15,464 nt of DNA from assembly GCA_036337765.1 (NCBI GenBank), contig JAYZDP010000006.1, positions 1 to 15,464 of the forward strand, given 5' to 3'. The stretch is from JAYZDP01 sp036337765. Lineage in GTDB: Bacteria > Acidobacteriota > Thermoanaerobaculia > Multivoradales > Multivoraceae. Numbering within the stretch: the first letter of the stretch is position 1; every line of letters starts with the position of its first letter. Shown here in pieces: positions 6,621 through 13,251 of this stretch. The notes under the pieces are model-generated. The model was not told where the DNA came from, did not search any database, and saw nothing but the letters and a program-made list of their open reading frames with translations. Both the position numbers and the translations under genes were made by a program.

Positions 6621-8525
6621 ATGGTCTACTGGGGGAGCACGAGAGTGAGAAACGCGATCGGGCAGACGGCTAGGACTCTTCTCATCGTCACACTGGCGGT
6701 CGCCAGCCTGCCGGCGACGGCGCAACGCACCACAAAGCCCGTGCTGCACGGGCGGCACTGGATGGCGATCACCGGCAAGCCGTTGGCCGCCACCGCCGGG
6801 TCGATGATGTTCCAGAAGGGCGGCAACGCAGTCGACGCCGCCTGCGCCATGTTGGGCGCTACCTCGACGATGTTCGACGCGCTGAGTTGGGGGGGAGAGA
6901 CCCAAGCGTTGATCTATGTGCCCGATAGCGGCAAGGTCGTTGGCATCAACGCCCTCGGTGTAGCGCCCACCGGCGCGACGCCCGAGTACTTCCGGTCCAA
7001 GAAGATGCCGTTCCCGCCGGAGTACGGACCGCTGGCCGCGGTCACGCCTGGAACTCCAGGTGGATTGCTGGTGATGCTCGCCGAGTTCGGGCGCCTAAGC
7101 CTCGCCGAAGTGTTGGCGCCCTCGATCGACATGGCCGACGGTTACCCGATCGAGGCGCAGTCGGCGTGGGGCATCGAGCGCAACAAGGCGCACATCAAGA
7201 AGTGGCGGACCTCGAAGAAGCTCTTCCTGCCGCACCTTGGGGAGGATTGGGAGGCGCCGCATGCCGGCGAGATCTTCCGCCAGCCTGCCCTGGCGGCGAC
7301 GCTGCGCAAGCTCGTCGAGGCGGAAGCCGAGGCCCTTGCTGCCGGCAAGACCCGGCGTGAGGCGATCTACGCGGCCTACGAGCGCTTCTACCGCGGCGAC
7401 ATCGCCGCCGATCTGGTCAGCGGATCGCAGGAGGCGGGCGGGCTGCACACTCTCGAAGACCTGGATCGTTGGGAGGTCTTCATCGAAGAGCCGGTATCGA
7501 CCGACTACAAGGGCGTCGAGGTCTTCAAGCTGACGAGCTGGGTCCAGGGCCCGGTGATGATCCAGGCTCTGAACATGCTCTCCGAGCTCGATCTTCAAAG
7601 CCTCGGCTACAACACCACCCGCTATATCCACGGCCTCTACCAGGTGATGAGCCTGGCCTTCGCCGATCGCGACTTCTACTACGGCGACCCCTACTTCCCG
7701 CCTGAGGAGCCGCTCGAGGGTCTGCTTTCGCAGCGCTACGCCAAGGCCCGCGTGAAGGGTATCGACTGGCATCGCAACGACCCCGACATCAAGCCGGGCG
7801 ATCCGTACCCCTATCAAGGAGGGAAAAACCCCTATCGGGAGATGCTCGACAAGTGGGACCCGACCGCCAGCCCGCTCGAGGCGGTCGCAGGCTACGAGAC
7901 CGCCGCGGCGGAGCTCACACGCAGCTTCGAAGAGGGTTTTCTCGCCGGTACGACCTCGATCCAGGCGGCCGACGAGGAGGGCTGGGTGGTTTCTGTCACT
8001 CCGAGCGGGGGATGGGTGCCGACTTTCATCGCCGGCAAGTCCGGGATCGGGCTCAGTCAGCGCATGCAGAGCTTCGTGCTCGACGCCCAGCTCAATCCCT
8101 TCAACGTGCTCGAGCCAGGCAAGCGCCCGCGCGCGACTCTCACGCCGAGCCTGGCTCTGAAGGACGGTACGCCGTTTCTCTCGTTCGCCGTCCAGGGTGG
8201 TGACACCCAGGACCAGAACCTGCTCCAGTTTCTCCTCAACGTGGTCGACTTCGGCATGACCGCGCAGGAGGCGGCCGAGGCCGCGAACATCACGAGCTTT
8301 CAGATGCGCAGCTCGTTCGACGACCACAGGGCGGAGCCCGGCCGTATACGCGTGCACGCCTCGACCCCGGTCCATGTCCGCCGGCAGCTGCTGGAGATGG
8401 GCTACCGCGTCGGGGTGGGGAGCTTCACTTCAGGCCCGATCACCGCCATCCACTTCGATCGCGAGACCGGCACGATGTGGGGCGCGGCCAGCGATTTCGG
8501 CGACGACTACGGCATCGCGTGGTGA
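6621..8525 (+). CDS. ggt: Exported gamma-glutamyltransferase-family protein (Ntn hydrolase)
   Basis: This 634-aa protein is read from ATG 6621 (AGGA 6 nt upstream). GTG 6645, with GGGGGAG 7 nt upstream, is a good alternative giving a tidier signal peptide (RNAIGQTAR, a hydrophobic run, then ATAQ). The family cleaves gamma-glutamyl bonds in the periplasm and matures by self-cleavage. Recognisable blocks are KGGNAVDAACA, YGPLAAVTPGTPGG, LSLAEVLAPSIDMADGYP, then GTTSIQAADEEGWVVSVTPS, with the probable nucleophile Thr444. GIGLSQRMQSF, LEPGKRPRATLTPSL and LSFAVQGGDTQDQNLLQ belong to the small subunit. Autocleavage before Thr444 would give chains of about 443 and 191 residues (before signal removal). 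The typical TTH after the cleavage site is TTS here, and the sequence resembles the divergent GGT-like branch more than E. coli Ggt, so the substrate may not be glutathione. Confidence 0.85.
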   Translation: MVYWGSTRVRNAIGQTARTLLIVTLAVASLPATAQRTTKPVLHGRHWMAITGKPLAATAGSMMFQKGGNAVDAACAMLGATSTMFDALSWGGETQALIYVPDSGKVVGINALGVAPTGATPEYFRSKKMPFPPEYGPLAAVTPGTPGGLLVMLAEFGRLSLAEVLAPSIDMADGYPIEAQSAWGIERNKAHIKKWRTSKKLFLPHLGEDWEAPHAGEIFRQPALAATLRKLVEAEAEALAAGKTRREAIYAAYERFYRGDIAADLVSGSQEAGGLHTLEDLDRWEVFIEEPVSTDYKGVEVFKLTSWVQGPVMIQALNMLSELDLQSLGYNTTRYIHGLYQVMSLAFADRDFYYGDPYFPPEEPLEGLLSQRYAKARVKGIDWHRNDPDIKPGDPYPYQGGKNPYREMLDKWDPTASPLEAVAGYETAAAELTRSFEEGFLAGTTSIQAADEEGWVVSVTPSGGWVPTFIAGKSGIGLSQRMQSFVLDAQLNPFNVLEPGKRPRATLTPSLALKDGTPFLSFAVQGGDTQDQNLLQFLLNVVDFGMTAQEAAEAANITSFQMRSSFDDHRAEPGRIRVHASTPVHVRRQLLEMGYRVGVGSFTSGPITAIHFDRETGTMWGAASDFGDDYGIAW

Positions 8526-8532
8526 CGCGACA

Positions 8533-10149
8533 CTAGGCTAGGCCTAGCTGCTCGATGGCCCTCTGCCGTAGGCCCTTGTAGTCGACCTTGCCCGACGGGG
8601 CGCGACCGATCGACTCGACCGGCAACACCCGCTTTGGCGCTTTGTATCGGGCGAGCCGCTCCTTGACGAAGGTGATGACGTCGCCTTCTTCGGGATCCCC
8701 GCCAGGTACGGCCTCTACGAGCGCGATGATCGCCTGGCCGAAGCGTTCATCGGGCACGCCGACGCAGACCGCGTCCTCCACGGCGTCGTGCTGCTTGAGG
8801 ACCTCTTCGACCTCCTCCGGGAAGACCTTTTCGCCGCCGGTGTTGATGCACACGGAGCCGCGGCCGAGCAGGGTCAGCGAACCGTCGGCCTCGACGCGGG
8901 CGAAGTCGCCGGCGATCGCATAGCGCACCCCATCGACGATGGGAAAGGTGGCGGCCGACTTCTCCTCGTCCTTGTAGTAGCCCACCGGCAGGTTGCCGCG
9001 CACCGCGATGCGGCCCGCGACGCCCGAGCCCGGAACCACGGGCAGGTCGTTGTCATCGAGAACCACGGTGAAATCGCCCAGGGTGAACTTCGCTGTCTCT
9101 TCGGCCTCGTCTCCCGTCGACTCCGACTTGCCCATGCCGATCGACTCCGAGGAGCCGAGCGCGTCGGTGAGGATCATCTGGGGGTTGTGCTTGAGCAGGC
9201 CGCGCTTGATCTCTTCCGACCACATGACCCCAGACGAGGTCAGGCCCAGGAGGCTCGAGGTATCCCAGCGTCCGGGGTGATCTTCGAGCGCCTGAAGCAG
9301 CGGGCGCGCGAAGGCGTCGCCGACGATCGCTGCACCTTCGACTTTGCGTTCACTGATGACGTCGAGCATCTCCTCCGCCTGGAAGCTGCGAGACGAGAGG
9401 GTCACGACGGTGCCGCCGCCGGTCAGGGTCATGATCGCGGTCAGAAGGCCGGTGCCATGCATCATCGGACAGGCTGGCATGCCGATACGACCGGGACCGT
9501 CGATGCTCTTCTGCTCGAGGATCTTCTCGATGCCGCCATCCGTCGGGTAGGGCTCGGGAACTCGGTTGCGGTTGTAGATCTCGAACAGGTCGTCCTGACG
9601 CCACATCACACCCTTTGGCATCCCGGTGGTGCCGCCGGTGTAGAGCAGCAGCAGATCGTCGCCGTCGCGCTCCCACGGCAGCTCGAGGCTTGCACCCGAG
9701 GCAGCGGCCACTTCGTAGGGCTCAGCCCAGTCCGGGCAGGGTCCGGACCCGTCGTCGACCCAGTGCCAGACGCGGATCTTCGGTAGCTGAGGACGCAGCC
9801 GCTCGATGCGGTCGCGGAACTCGCCGTGAAACACCACCGAGACGACGTCTGCGTTGTCCCAGATATAGAGCAGCTCCGCCTCCTGGTAGCGGTAGTTGGT
9901 GTTGACAGGCACCAGGCCCGCCTTAAACGACGAGAACACCGACTCCATGTACTCGATGCCGTTGTACAGATACTGCGCCACCTTGTCCTGACGTTCGACG
10001 CCAGCCGCGATCAGCGCGGCGGCCACGCCGTCAGTGCGGCGGTCGAACTCCGCCCAGCTGACGACTCGGTCGCCGTGAATCTGCGCCGCTGCCTCTGGGT
10101 TCGCCCGGGCCGAGACGCCGGCCAAGTCTGCGAGATTCCATCCAGCCAT
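8533..10149 (-). CDS. Fatty-acyl-CoA synthetase (AMP-forming)
   Basis: This 538-aa cytoplasmic enzyme of the ANL superfamily activates a carboxylic acid to an acyl-adenylate and then to the CoA thioester. The P-loop YTGGTTGMPKG is at 170-180, followed by VMWRQDDLF, which is typical of the FadD19/FACL17-like acyl-CoA synthetases involved in sterol side-chain or branched-acid breakdown. Later come MMHGTG, the A5-type block DALGSSES, GDFA, and the hinge/A8 segment GRGSVCINTGGEKVFPEEVE. APSGKVDY contains the adenylation Lys521. The length is normal for the family. I chose ATG at 10149 because GGGAGG lies 6 nt upstream; GTG 10155 directly abuts that site. The gene converges with ggt (7 nt between stops) and diverges from apbE. 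No beta-oxidation genes are adjacent, so the acid it activates is unknown. Confidence 0.88.
   Translation of the reverse strand: MAGWNLADLAGVSARANPEAAAQIHGDRVVSWAEFDRRTDGVAAALIAAGVERQDKVAQYLYNGIEYMESVFSSFKAGLVPVNTNYRYQEAELLYIWDNADVVSVVFHGEFRDRIERLRPQLPKIRVWHWVDDGSGPCPDWAEPYEVAAASGASLELPWERDGDDLLLLYTGGTTGMPKGVMWRQDDLFEIYNRNRVPEPYPTDGGIEKILEQKSIDGPGRIGMPACPMMHGTGLLTAIMTLTGGGTVVTLSSRSFQAEEMLDVISERKVEGAAIVGDAFARPLLQALEDHPGRWDTSSLLGLTSSGVMWSEEIKRGLLKHNPQMILTDALGSSESIGMGKSESTGDEAEETAKFTLGDFTVVLDDNDLPVVPGSGVAGRIAVRGNLPVGYYKDEEKSAATFPIVDGVRYAIAGDFARVEADGSLTLLGRGSVCINTGGEKVFPEEVEEVLKQHDAVEDAVCVGVPDERFGQAIIALVEAVPGGDPEEGDVITFVKERLARYKAPKRVLPVESIGRAPSGKVDYKGLRQRAIEQLGLA
8537..8548. repeat. 12-bp perfect palindrome with clustered CTAG
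   Basis: GCTAGGCCTAGC is fully self-complementary. With one more upstream, three CTAG tetranucleotides occur in 15 bp (8533, 8538, 8544). It overlaps the stop end of the acyl-CoA synthetase gene, directly beyond the ggt stop. Without a loop or T-run it is not a standard terminator, so a protein-binding site or chance are the alternatives. Confidence 0.4.
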
Positions 10150-10155
10150 GGGCAC

Positions 10156-10161
10156 CCTCCC
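10156..10161 (-). promoter_or_regulatory. Ribosome binding site of the acyl-CoA synthetase
   Basis: GGGAGG on the minus strand is 6 nt upstream of ATG 10149 and immediately adjacent to GTG 10155. This spacing favours the internal ATG as the translation start. Confidence 0.55.
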
Positions 10162-10184
10162 GTAGAATGAACCGCCAATTCTAC
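10162..10184. promoter_or_regulatory. Inverted repeat in the divergent promoter region, TAGAAT on each strand
   Basis: GTAGAAT (10162-10168) and ATTCTAC (10178-10184) form a perfect 7-bp inverted repeat with a 9-nt spacer. Each arm presents TAGAAT, 5 of 6 matches to the -10 consensus, one per strand. Transcription could start near 10175 rightwards (towards apbE) and near 10171 leftwards (towards the acyl-CoA synthetase). The -35 regions are poor: TTGGCC on the minus strand (complement of 10203-10208) is 19 nt from its -10. It could instead be a dimeric repressor operator. Confidence 0.4.
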
Positions 10185-10210
10185 AGTTCCGCCGACAGGT
10201 TTGGCCAAGT

Positions 10211-11167
10211 TTGTACGCTGCCTCCGAGCTTCACTACGACTCGCGTCCCGCTATGGGCACGAGTTTCGAGGTGTGGTTGTTTCTCGACGACCCGGACGAT
10301 TCGTCGGCGATCCTCGAGGCAGTCTTCCGCGAGATCGAGCGCGTCGACAGCCTGCTGAGCCACTACAAGCGCTCAAGCGAGATCTCGCGCATCAACCTGC
10401 AGGCGGGTCGTCGGGCCCTGACCACCGACCCCGAGCTGTTCTCACTGCTCGAGCGCTGCCAGGACCTGTCGCGCGCCTCCGACGGCGCTTTCGACATCAC
10501 GATCGGCCGGTTGGTACAGGCCTGGGGCTTCGGTGGCGGCACGCGCAAGGTGCCATCCGCGGCAGAGCTGCGGATGGCGCGTCGCGACAGCGGCTACCTC
10601 GGCCTCGATCTCGATCGCGATTCCCGGGAGGTCCGTTTCCTGACCCCCGGCCTGCGCCTCGATTTCGGTTCGATCGGCAAGGGCTACGCGCTGGATTGCG
10701 CGGTGGAGCTGCTACGCGAGCTCGGGGTCGAGCGCGGCCTTCTGGGATCGGGCCTGTCGAGCTTCGTTGCGGTGGGGCCGCCGTTGGATCGGGACGGTTG
10801 GCCGATCACGGTGTCGCTGACCCGGGGGGGTGCCCCGATCTCGACGGTGCAGCTGTCACAGGGCTCGATCTCGACGTCTGGCGTCGGCGACAGCTATTTC
10901 GAGGTCGATGGCAGGGTGTACAGCCACATCATCGATCCGCGCACAGGCGAGTCGGTCACGGGCGTGCTCGAGTCGACCGTGCTTGCCGAGAGGGGCGAGG
11001 TCTCCGATGCGCTTTCGACGGCGCTCATGGTGCTCGGCGCGGCAGGCGGCGAGCTGCTGGAGGACTACGATGCGCAGGGGCTGCTCGTGACCGGTTCCGA
11101 GAGCGCACCGCGGGTGTTGAGCTTCGACTGGCCGACACCCGTCGAAGGGCACCTGAGGCCGGAGTAA
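10211..11167 (+). CDS. apbE: ApbE-family FAD:protein FMN transferase
   Basis: This 318-aa ApbE-domain protein would attach FMN from FAD to a Thr/Ser of a target flavoprotein, using Mg2+. The entry motif RPAMGTSFEV (12-21) is followed by DGAFDITIG (91-99), DFGSIGKGYALD (151-162), STSG (221-224), SHIIDPRTG (238-246) and SDALSTALMVLG (265-276). The last supplies the metal-binding Asp/Thr. Where many ApbE proteins have a GG-containing flavin loop, this one reads SGLSSF (180-185), which I associate with a divergent branch. The start is uncertain. TTG 10211 is the only usable start before the first conserved motif, and it has just a weak AGG 11 nt upstream. The frame back to the stop at 10163 has no hydrophobic segment, so no signal peptide or lipobox is present, although many ApbE proteins are exported. 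It is 1 nt from the next gene and likely heads that operon. Confidence 0.8.
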   Translation: MYAASELHYDSRPAMGTSFEVWLFLDDPDDSSAILEAVFREIERVDSLLSHYKRSSEISRINLQAGRRALTTDPELFSLLERCQDLSRASDGAFDITIGRLVQAWGFGGGTRKVPSAAELRMARRDSGYLGLDLDRDSREVRFLTPGLRLDFGSIGKGYALDCAVELLRELGVERGLLGSGLSSFVAVGPPLDRDGWPITVSLTRGGAPISTVQLSQGSISTSGVGDSYFEVDGRVYSHIIDPRTGESVTGVLESTVLAERGEVSDALSTALMVLGAAGGELLEDYDAQGLLVTGSESAPRVLSFDWPTPVEGHLRPE

Positions 11168-11168
11168 G

Positions 11169-12428
11169 ATGTCACTGCAAGTGAACAGACGCGAATTTCT
11201 CAAGACCTCGACGGTGGCCGCGGCGGGCACGTGGGCCCTCGCTCAGGGGCTACCCCGGCGGGCGATCGCAGCGTCGGATCGGGTACGGATCGGTGTCATC
11301 GGCGCGGGTAGCCGTGGCAAATTCATGATGCGCCACTTTCTGCGCGTTCCGGGAGTCGAGATCGCAGCCCTGTGCGACGTCTACCCGCCGCGCCTCGACG
11401 AGGGGCGGCGGCTCACCCAGACCGACACGCCGGGGTTTTCCGACTATCGCGAGATGCTCGATCGCGCCGAGCTCGACGCTGTTCTCGTCGCGACGCCTCT
11501 CTACCTGCACGCCGAGCACATGATCTCGAGCCTCGATGCCGGCCTGGCGGTCTACGGCGAGAAGGCGCTTGCGCACACCGTCGAGCAGTGTGACGACGTG
11601 GTCGCGGCAGTGCGGCGCACCGGGCGGGTCTTCCAGACCGGGCACCAGTATCGCTACGCCCCTTGGTACACCAAGGCGATGCAGCGTATTGCCGCCGGCG
11701 AGATCGGTCGCGTCACGCACGTATATGGCTACTGGCACCGCAACTACAACTGGCGACGCCCGCTGCCGGACCCCAGCCTCGAACGTCAGATCAACTGGCG
11801 CCTCTACCGGGAGTACTCGGGCGGGCTGCTCGCCGAGCTCGGCTCGCACCACATCGACGTCGCCAATTGGATCTTCGGCGAGACGCCGGAGTCGGTGATC
11901 GGCTCGGGCGGGATCGACTTCTACCCGGACGGGCGAGAGGTCTACGACAACGTTCAGGCGGTGTTCGACTACCCGAGTGGCGGCACGATGTTTTTCAGCT
12001 CGCTGATCGGTAACCACAAGACCGGCTTCCAGCTGGTGGTCTACGGCACCGGCGGGACGGTGGAGCTGACGCTGGAGGACGGCTTCTTCTTCTACGAGCC
12101 CTCGCGGCCGAACTCGGCGGTGCCCGACACCCGCGTCGAGGGCATCCGCTCGCGCTCGACCCTCTCGACGCGTGGCGACATGCCTTACCGCGGGCCTGGA
12201 ACGACGATCGAGCTCGCCGACGATGAGCAGGGGGATCCGAGCTTCTACTCGGCCAGCTCGTTCGTCGACTGCGTCCGCACCGGCGATCGACCGCTCGCTG
12301 ATGTGGCGGTGGGTCGCGACTCCGCGGTGCCAGTGGCGTTGGGCAATCGGGCGATCCGCAGTGGCGATCGTGTGGAGTTCTCGACCGCATGGCCTGCCGG
12401 GGCGGTCTCGACCGGGCAGGGTGCTTGA
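11169..12428 (+). CDS. TAT-exported Gfo/Idh/MocA-family oxidoreductase (first copy)
   Basis: This 419-aa NAD(P)-dependent dehydrogenase has a twin-arginine signal, NRREFLK (6-12), a hydrophobic stretch, then RAIA before the mature protein. Such proteins are folded with cofactor inside the cell and exported to the periplasm, as known for glucose-fructose oxidoreductase. The Rossmann loop is GAGSRG (45-50). DAVLVATP (103-110) is the standard strand after the first half. The usual EKP is EKA here (131-133), keeping the Lys expected to act in catalysis. GSHHID (225-230) carries the C-terminal domain's active-site His. Family members interconvert alcohol and ketone on sugars. Next to a DUF1080 gene, C3 oxidation of a glycoside is the likeliest role (inference). 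GGAG lies 4 nt before ATG 11169, and the gap to apbE is 1 nt. Its TGA overlaps the TTG start of the next gene. Confidence 0.85.
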   Translation: MSLQVNRREFLKTSTVAAAGTWALAQGLPRRAIAASDRVRIGVIGAGSRGKFMMRHFLRVPGVEIAALCDVYPPRLDEGRRLTQTDTPGFSDYREMLDRAELDAVLVATPLYLHAEHMISSLDAGLAVYGEKALAHTVEQCDDVVAAVRRTGRVFQTGHQYRYAPWYTKAMQRIAAGEIGRVTHVYGYWHRNYNWRRPLPDPSLERQINWRLYREYSGGLLAELGSHHIDVANWIFGETPESVIGSGGIDFYPDGREVYDNVQAVFDYPSGGTMFFSSLIGNHKTGFQLVVYGTGGTVELTLEDGFFFYEPSRPNSAVPDTRVEGIRSRSTLSTRGDMPYRGPGTTIELADDEQGDPSFYSASSFVDCVRTGDRPLADVAVGRDSAVPVALGNRAIRSGDRVEFSTAWPAGAVSTGQGA

Positions 12429-13243
12429 GCCGTTCGCGCCTGGCGGTCTGGCTGGTCGTCGTCGGTTCAATCGCCGGCTGCGGCCCAGCCGAACAGACTG
12501 TCGCGCCTGATGAAACGCTTACCGAAGGTAGCGAGATGGCGCCGTCGCACAATCGGCTGACCGAGGCGGAGCGCACAGCGGGCTGGCGACTGCTCTTCGA
12601 CGGTCGCAGCTTCGACGGCTGGCGAGGCCTCGGGCGCGAAGATGTGCCAGCGGGGCACTGGCGGATCGAGGAGGGCACTCTCCGCAAGGTGGCGAGCGGC
12701 GAGGTGCCGACCGCGGCCGACGGCCAACCGCTCGAGGGTGGCGACCTGATGACCGTCGAGACCTTCGGCGACTTCGAGCTCAGCCTCGAGTGGAAGGTCG
12801 CTTCCGGCGCGAACAGCGGGGTGAAATACAACGTCTCCGAGGAGATGTCGACCGCCTCGCCGCCGCACTACGCGGCGCTGGGCTTCGAGTACCAGGTGCT
12901 CGACGACGACCTGCACCCCGACGCGAAGGTCGGCCCGAACCGAACCGCCGCGGGTCTCTACGATCTGGTCGAGCCAGCGGCGTCCAAGCCCATCCGGCCC
13001 GTCGGCGAGTTCAACGAGGGCCGTATCGTTTTCGCCCGCGGGCACGGAGAGCACTGGCTCAACGGCGAGCGCGTCCTCTCCTACGACCTCTCGAGCGAAG
13101 ACTTCGCCAAACGCTTCGCCCGTAGCAAGTACGCGGCGATCGAGGGCTTCGCCGACGTGCGCGAAGGACACCTCGTGCTTCAGGACCACGGCGACGACGT
13201 CTGGTTCCGCAACATCAAGGTCCGCTCGATCGAGGCGCAGTGA
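12425..13243 (+). CDS. DUF1080 lipoprotein, probable 3-keto-glycoside hydrolase/lyase
   Basis: This 272-aa protein is read from TTG 12425, overlapping the previous stop as TTGA. ATG 12389 would place 12 extra residues before the signal. From TTG it begins SRSRLAVWLVVVGSIAGC, a compact lipoprotein signal with lipobox IAGC (Cys19). Gly at +2 is compatible with outer-membrane sorting. The rest is a single DUF1080 (3-keto-disaccharide hydrolase, PF06439) domain: LLFDGRSFDGW (56-66), then FELSLEWKVASGANSGVKY (117-135), FEYQVLDD, AGLYDL and WLNGERV, a concanavalin-like beta fold. Members of this family cleave 3-keto-glycosides made by Gfo/Idh/MocA partners. It sits between two such oxidoreductases, both exported like itself, so a surface or periplasmic sugar-cleaving unit is the best reading. 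Substrate specificity cannot be read from the sequence. Confidence 0.85.
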   Translation: MSRSRLAVWLVVVGSIAGCGPAEQTVAPDETLTEGSEMAPSHNRLTEAERTAGWRLLFDGRSFDGWRGLGREDVPAGHWRIEEGTLRKVASGEVPTAADGQPLEGGDLMTVETFGDFELSLEWKVASGANSGVKYNVSEEMSTASPPHYAALGFEYQVLDDDLHPDAKVGPNRTAAGLYDLVEPAASKPIRPVGEFNEGRIVFARGHGEHWLNGERVLSYDLSSEDFAKRFARSKYAAIEGFADVREGHLVLQDHGDDVWFRNIKVRSIEAQ

Positions 13244-13251
13244 GGCATTCA

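Noticed and set aside
7095..8375. Minus-strand open frame (426 codons) opposite ggt
   Set aside because: Lies entirely under the well-supported gamma-glutamyltransferase gene and shows no recognisable motif.
8788..9786. Plus-strand open frame (332 codons) inside the acyl-CoA synthetase gene
   Set aside because: The minus-strand gene carries all ANL-superfamily motifs across this span; the plus frame has none.
11475..11498. DAVLVAT in the first Gfo/Idh/MocA protein as an ApbE flavinylation site
   Set aside because: It superficially resembles the D-x-x-x-x-A-T acceptor, but it is the ordinary Gfo/Idh/MocA strand DAVxIATP buried in the Rossmann fold; the Ser/Thr and Gly positions of the acceptor motif are missing.
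11250..12470. Minus-strand open frame (406 codons) opposite the first Gfo/Idh/MocA gene
   Set aside because: Antisense shadow; the plus-strand reading has a TAT signal and Rossmann motifs and fits the operon spacing.
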